Positions 61,864 to 64,000 of a stretch of 64,000 bases of DNA are shown piece by piece; the first letter of the stretch is position 1, and each line of letters begins with the position of its first letter. Source of the DNA: CAIUGU01 sp963819685 (GTDB taxonomy: Bacteria; Pseudomonadota; Gammaproteobacteria; Steroidobacterales; Steroidobacteraceae); assembly GCA_963819685.1 (NCBI GenBank), contig CAWFXI010000005.1, forward strand, positions 395,278 to 459,277. The letters run 5' to 3'. The translations under genes were made by a program, and so were the position numbers. Below the pieces are notes generated by a model, which worked only from the letters and a program-made list of their open reading frames with translations, made no database searches and was not told where the DNA came from.

Positions 61864-64000
61864 ATGCTGGTCCGAGTCACGCGTCATTTTCCTTCCCTGA
61901 TCGCTGCTCGTTTCCGTCTGTTGCTGCCGGTACTGCTGGCGCTCTTTGTCGGATGCCGTGCCCGGTCTTCGCGCAGGCGCCTACCGCCGACCAGATCCAG
62001 ATCTTCCAGAATCTCCCGGCCGACCAGCAGCAGGCCATCCTGAACACCCTCGGTACGGGGTCGTCTGGCTCAACTTCGACCAGCGGCGCGACGCGCACGG
62101 ATCGCCAGGTTCGCTTCCCAGAGACCGTTCGGCCGCGGAACGCTGACGGCAGCACATCTTCGATTCCCTGTTTGGGTTGCAACAGGAGCCCAAGCTCAAG
62201 GGCGAGGACACGCTGCTGCTGTCACTGGAGATCCGGGAGTACAAGGATCCCCTGCAAACGTGCCCGTACAGCCGCGCCAAGCTGCAGCCTGGTCAGCTGG
62301 GACCGCAGCAGGCAGTGGCTGCCGTACCGCTGCCGCGCAGCCGCGTGAGAAGATCGAGCGGACTCCCGCAGAAGTGGCTCGGCTGAATACCCTTCGCGAG
62401 CAAATCCTCAGGCGCAATCCCTACAAGCTGGATCGCGGTGCCGTGCTGAACGTTCTTGAGCTCGGACCGATTCCGCTCGGCGGACTGACGGTCGAAGAGG
62501 CTCGCAAGCGCATCGCTGCAGAAGTCGCTGCTCAAGGACCTGGTCGTGGTCGTTACGCTTCTGCCGCTCGAACCCACTGGCACGGCAGCACTCAAGCCGT
62601 TCGGCTATGACCTGTTTGCGGGCGTACCCAGCACCTTTGCGCCTGCGACCGATGTGCCTGTTCCCACCGAGTACGTTGTCGGCCCGGGAGACACGTTCAG
62701 GGTCCAGCTGATCGGCAGTACGCGGGGCAACTACAACCTCGTCGTCGGGCGCGATGGGCAGATCAATTTCCCCGAACTGGGCCCGATCACTGTGAGTGGA
62801 ATGCGTTTTGAGGAAGCTCGCCAGATGCTCGAACAGCGGGTCGCTGACCAGATGATCGGGACCCGCGCCAGCGTATCGATGGGAGAACTGCGTTCGATCC
62901 GGGTATTCGTGCTGGGCGAAGCGGAAGTTCCCGGTTCGTACACCGTCAGTGGGTTGTCGACGATTACCAACGCGCTCTTTGTCAGCGGTGGCGTGAAGAC
63001 AATTGGTTCGTTGCGGAACATCGAACTCAAGCGCAATGGCGCCACTGTGTCACGGCTGGACCTGTACGACCTGCTGCTGAAGGGGGATACGCGCGGTGAT
63101 GCCCGGCTTCTGCCTGGTGATGTGATCTTCATTCCTCCGGTGGGCCCAACCGTCGGCATCACGGGTGAAGTGACACGCCCGGCAACGTACGAGCTGCGAG
63201 GTGAAAGCTCTGCTGCACAGTTGCTTGCGTTGGGCGGGGGACTGAGGCCGCTGGCGGAGCCGCGCCTCGCAACGCTTGAGCGCATCGACGACTCGACCCG
63301 CGTTGTCATGGATGTCGATCTGGCAGGTGCACCAGGACAGGCTGCCCAAATCCGCAATGGCGATATTCTGCGAGTTCCCGCGGTGCGCCCCACATTCGAG
63401 AACTCGATTTCTGTCACGGGCATTTATATCGCCCGGGTGATTTTCAGTATCGACCGGGCATGCGTCTGTCGGACGCAATCCGATCACTCGACGAACTGAA
63501 GCCGAATGCCGAGCAACACTACGTTCTTATTCGCCGTGAGCAGGCGGATCGGCGCGTATCCGTGTTTTCCGCAGATCTTGGGCAGGCACTGTCACAACGT
63601 GGGTCGGCTGCCGACATTCAGCTGGCACCCCGAGACCGGGTCTATGTATTCGATCTCGAAACGGGTAGTGACCGCATTATTGAACCGCTCATGCGTGATT
63701 TGCGCATGCAGTCGAATTTTGCGGATCCACTGCAGGCAGTGGGCGTTGGAGGTCGGGTGAAGGTGCCGGGGCAGTACCCCCTGGAACCTGGAATGCGGAT
63801 CAGCGATCTGATACGGGCGGGTGGCAGTCTTGACGATGCGGCCTATGGGGGAACCGCCGAGCTCACGCGCTATGAGGTCGTGGGTGGCGAATCGCGACGA
63901 AGTGAACTGATCGAGGTCGACCTCGCAAAAGTCCGTGCGGGGGATCCGACAGCCAATCTCGAGCTGCGGCCCTTCGATATCCTCGTGGTGAAGGAAGTGC
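61864..64000 (+). CDS. Outer-membrane polysaccharide export protein with several SLBB domains (partial, frameshifted)
   Basis: ATG 61864 opens a long signal peptide (SLIAARFRLLLPVLLALFVG), joined after a shift to FAQAPTADQIQIFQNLPADQQQAIL. The Poly_export/SLBB body follows: VVGPGDTFRVQLIGSTRGNYNLVVGRDGQINFPELGPI, IRVFVLGEAEVPGSYTVSG, VGITGEVTRPATYELRG and, after another shift near 63421, FQYRPGMRLSDAI and GRVKVPGQYPLEPGMRISDLI. At least three SLBB repeats are visible before the window ends. The 62546-63420 stretch is clean. Wza/GumB-like channel for capsule or exopolysaccharide, matching the upstream nucleotide-sugar genes. Confidence 0.85.

Noticed and set aside
54226..62560. Programmed ribosomal frameshifting as explanation of broken frames
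   Set aside because: Dozens of sites, no slippery-heptamer context, and essential non-recoding families affected; sequence error is simpler.

Overview
The window is a high-GC gammaproteobacterial chromosome segment. Evidence: EpmA/EpmB modification of EF-P, FimV, LpxH, MiaE, a Pseudomonas-like order lpxH-ppi-(aa-tRNA synthetase)-cysS-folD-tRNAs-tig-clpP-clpX-lon-hupB-ppiD-fabI, and gloB-yafS-like-rnhA-dnaQ. Gene content (Tat/PQQ oxidoreductases, FimX/FimV, rml-type polysaccharide genes) would suit a Xanthomonadales/Steroidobacter-like lineage, but that is inference. No rRNA, IS element, prophage or CRISPR array was seen.

Layout. 0-6.7 kb: start of a FimX-like protein, EF-P with both modification enzymes, psd, a SCO copper chaperone, prmB, aroC. 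7-19.2 kb: asd, fimV, truA, accD, folC, dedD-like, cvpA, purF, a receiver-like/Ser-Thr kinase fusion and miaE. 19.2-25.7 kb: lpxH, ppiA, gltX, cysS, folD and tRNAs Pro, Arg, His, Lys. 25.8-38.1 kb: an accessory block in an otherwise conserved order, with a BrnT/BrnA toxin-antitoxin pair, a DUF4382 lipoprotein, a PhzF-like protein, a secreted beta-propeller, two paralogous uncharacterised secreted proteins, an alpha/beta hydrolase, a Tat-type VOC protein, a quinohemoprotein alcohol dehydrogenase and a lipoprotein arylsulfatase. 38.1-48.1 kb: tRNA-Leu, the proteostasis cluster tig-clpP-clpX-lon-hupB, tRNA-Val, tRNA-Asp, ppiD, fabI. 48.1-53.8 kb: mltD, gloB, methyltransferase, rnhA, a sugar aminotransferase, dnaQ. 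54-64 kb: polysaccharide precursor genes (ugd, UDP-glucuronate epimerase, pgi, rmlA-rmlC-rmlD-rmlB) and an outer-membrane SLBB export protein running off the end.

Two features cut across the genes. First, intergenic DNA carries a family of multi-hairpin elements (upstream of asd, upstream of gltX, and two tandem copies between tRNA-His and tRNA-Lys). Loop sequences are kept while stem sequences change with compensatory pairs. This is the best candidate for something undescribed. Separately, at least six gene junctions carry short tandem arrays of different 7-nt units. Second, many genes (gltX, cysS, ppiD, the sulfatase, and densely the 54-62.6 kb polysaccharide genes) are broken by single-base indels, almost all +1 insertions. 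Correcting them restores normal family sequence, so they look like assembly or sequencing errors rather than decay. Those genes are listed as CDS with the interruption stated.
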